From: JAPPLB01 sp965208945
GTDB taxonomy: Bacteria > Acidobacteriota > Terriglobia > Bryobacterales > UBA6623
Direction of reading: 5' to 3'
DNA: 64,000 nt
NCBI GenBank assembly: GCA_965208945.1
Contig: OZ242366.1
Coordinates: 930,001 to 994,000, forward strand
The number at the start of each line of letters is the position of its first letter. The first letter of the stretch is position 1. The notes beneath the pieces are model-generated. The model saw nothing but the letters and a program-made list of their open reading frames with translations, made no database searches and was not told where the DNA came from. This document shows positions 63,246-64,000 of this stretch, piece after piece. Position numbers and translations under genes: made by a program.

Positions 63246-63264
63246 ATTATAGCGTTTTTGCTAT
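63246..63264 (-). promoter_or_regulatory. Promoter and candidate operator of the HigBA pair
   Basis: Minus-strand TATAAT (63246-63251), 12 bases before the higB ATG, overlapped by the inverted repeat ATAGC-GTTTTT-GCTAT (63249-63264). Type II antitoxins usually bind palindromes covering their own promoter. Confidence 0.5.
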
Positions 63265-63420
63265 TTCTGGCGACGACTGCCAGCGGCTAAAATCGATTCC
63301 CTGCTACCGCTCCGGTTCAAGGCCCGGCTCGCAGGTGAGCAGCCTCTCCTGCTCCTGGGCCTTCGCCTCTTGACGCTCCTGCTCGGCCAGTTCCGGTTCT
63401 CGCTGCATGGCGTCGTTGCG
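63265..63420 (-). other. Possible coding remnant, unclassified
   Basis: On the minus strand about 38 residues (NDAMQREPELAEQERQEAKA then QEQERLL) read as a charged coiled-coil tail of the kind seen at the C-terminus of Uma2-type proteins. No catalytic domain is attached. It may be a gene fragment or chance. Confidence 0.2.
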
Positions 63421-63503
63421 CTTTCCCCCACATGTGCGGGGGCGGACCCTAAAAACTGAAAACTCAAAACTAAAGTTTCCCCCGCACTCGCGGGGATGGA
63501 CCC
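63421..63503 (+). CRISPR. Two type I-E-like CRISPR repeats, relic without an array
   Basis: 63475-63503 reads as a 29-base type I-E-like repeat: GTTTCCCCCGCACTCGCGGG followed by GATGGACCC, with the CCCCGC/GCGGGG hairpin. 63421-63449 is a diverged copy (CTTTCCCCCACATGTGCGGG then GGCGGACCC). They are separated by only 25 A-rich bases (shorter than a normal I-E spacer), and no third repeat or cas gene follows. Probably the leader-end remnant of a lost array. Confidence 0.5.
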
Positions 63504-63669
63504 GGAACCGAGTGTTGAGTTCGTTGTCCGGCGCACTCTGAGTACGGAACCTCCGGATTGGCCGAGTGTCACCCAGGATATCTCGGCCATCGCCACGATC
63601 CTGTTACAGTACGGCAGCCGCTTGCGGTGAGCGATCGTATCGGCGAGCATCGTTCCCGAGAGGCGCCCC
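63504..63669. other. Intergenic stretch before the last gene
   Basis: No feature recognised. Could include the promoter of the truncated DUF1214-type gene. Confidence 0.25.
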
Positions 63670-64000
63670 ATGCGAAGGTTCGCCATCGGATTGGCTGCCC
63701 TGTACCGCAGGGCGGCCCTGTTCGTCTGGAAGCTGCGCGGCAAGACGCACGACGATGTGGCCGCGCAGCGGGTCGTCAGCGGCGAGTCCTGGAACGAGTT
63801 CTGTGATGCCTTGAAAGCGGCGGGGGCCGCGTTGCAGTTTCCCGGGGCTCCGCGGGATCCGTTCAATCAGGCGGAAGGATATCGTTACCTGAGCCGACTC
63901 GCGCGGGCCGGCCTGACGGCGTTCGTCGAGCACGCCGACACCAAGGCGCCCGTCCTGCATCGCGTTGTCGATGAAACCACCAAGCTCGGCGCGGACAATC
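63670..64000 (+). CDS. DUF1214-type protein, 5' part only (runs off the window)
   Basis: An open frame from ATG 63670 to the window edge (110 residues seen). It reads SWNEFCDALKAAGAALQFPG, DPFNQAEGYRYLSRLARAGL, TAFVEHADTKAPVLHRVVDE and TTKLGADN, which matches the N-terminal region of a DUF1214-containing family in which 'EGYRYL-RLLRAGLEAF' and 'V-ETVKLGADNPDN' are conserved. The DUF1214 part itself would lie beyond the edge. Start codon choice is uncertain. Function unknown. Confidence 0.6.
   Translation, partial: MRRFAIGLAALYRRAALFVWKLRGKTHDDVAAQRVVSGESWNEFCDALKAAGAALQFPGAPRDPFNQAEGYRYLSRLARAGLTAFVEHADTKAPVLHRVVDETTKLGADN

Overview
The window looks like a piece of a high-GC, Gram-negative chromosome, most likely from an acidobacterium of the Bryobacterales/Solibacter kind. 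This is inferred from gene content: a paired DUF1592-type cytochrome c protein and DUF1552 protein, several Tat-exported amidohydrolase and Gfo/Idh/MocA proteins, a bactofilin, LptD and dissimilatory-style nitrite/sulfite reductase architecture. No rRNA or tRNA gene was found, so the phylum call is tentative.

Layout. (1) 1-8.7 kb is an accessory island: two decayed integrases of different families, a two-gene Septu-type defence module (PtuA ATPase and PtuB HNH nuclease), a four-gene RiPP cluster (short precursor, radical SAM/SPASM maturase, 2OG-Fe(II) oxygenase and HExxH-type peptide hydroxylase), a DUF4062 protein and a 5'-truncated IS1380 transposase. (2) 9-52.5 kb is mostly chromosomal core: DUF1592/DUF1552 pair; bactofilin, methyltransferase and TPR genes; an argF-argG-argH-argR operon whose last gene is its own likely regulator; aroA-mutT and argS; Tat-exported sugar or amide enzymes; a sulfite/nitrite reductase; larA-like, uppP and ftsK; a PrxQ peroxiredoxin; beta-propeller proteins; and an envelope block with a sodium:solute symporter, a beta-lactamase/NamZ fusion, murQ, nagA, murA and lptD. 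(3) 52.6-64 kb is a second accessory region: a type III restriction-modification pair whose target-recognition segment is visibly AT-richer, an unrecognised three-gene cassette, a RelB antitoxin with a broken YafQ-like toxin, a DUF4143 ATPase with an extra C-terminal domain, a HigBA pair whose toxin is split by a small repeat, two type I-E-like CRISPR repeats without an array, and the start of a DUF1214-type gene that runs off the window.

The most striking non-genic feature is a family of about 185-bp imperfect palindromes with 18-bp terminal inverted repeats (GCCTGCATTTCTCACCAC), usually flanked by CTAG or TA. At least seven well-conserved copies and four decayed ones lie between genes. One copy sits inside a HigB-type toxin gene, with both halves of the toxin still readable on either side, which shows that the repeat moves. 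A longer subfamily carries runs of a CACGAAT-like heptamer. Several copies abut or supply the stop codon of the upstream gene.

How the genes work together: the envelope block could release MurNAc from peptidoglycan (NamZ part), import it (symporter, inferred), open MurNAc-6-phosphate (MurQ) and deacetylate GlcNAc-6-phosphate (NagA), feeding precursors back towards MurA. The arg block would make arginine from ornithine and charge it to tRNA. The RiPP genes would crosslink and hydroxylate a peptide ending in three tandem aromatic-X-Arg motifs.
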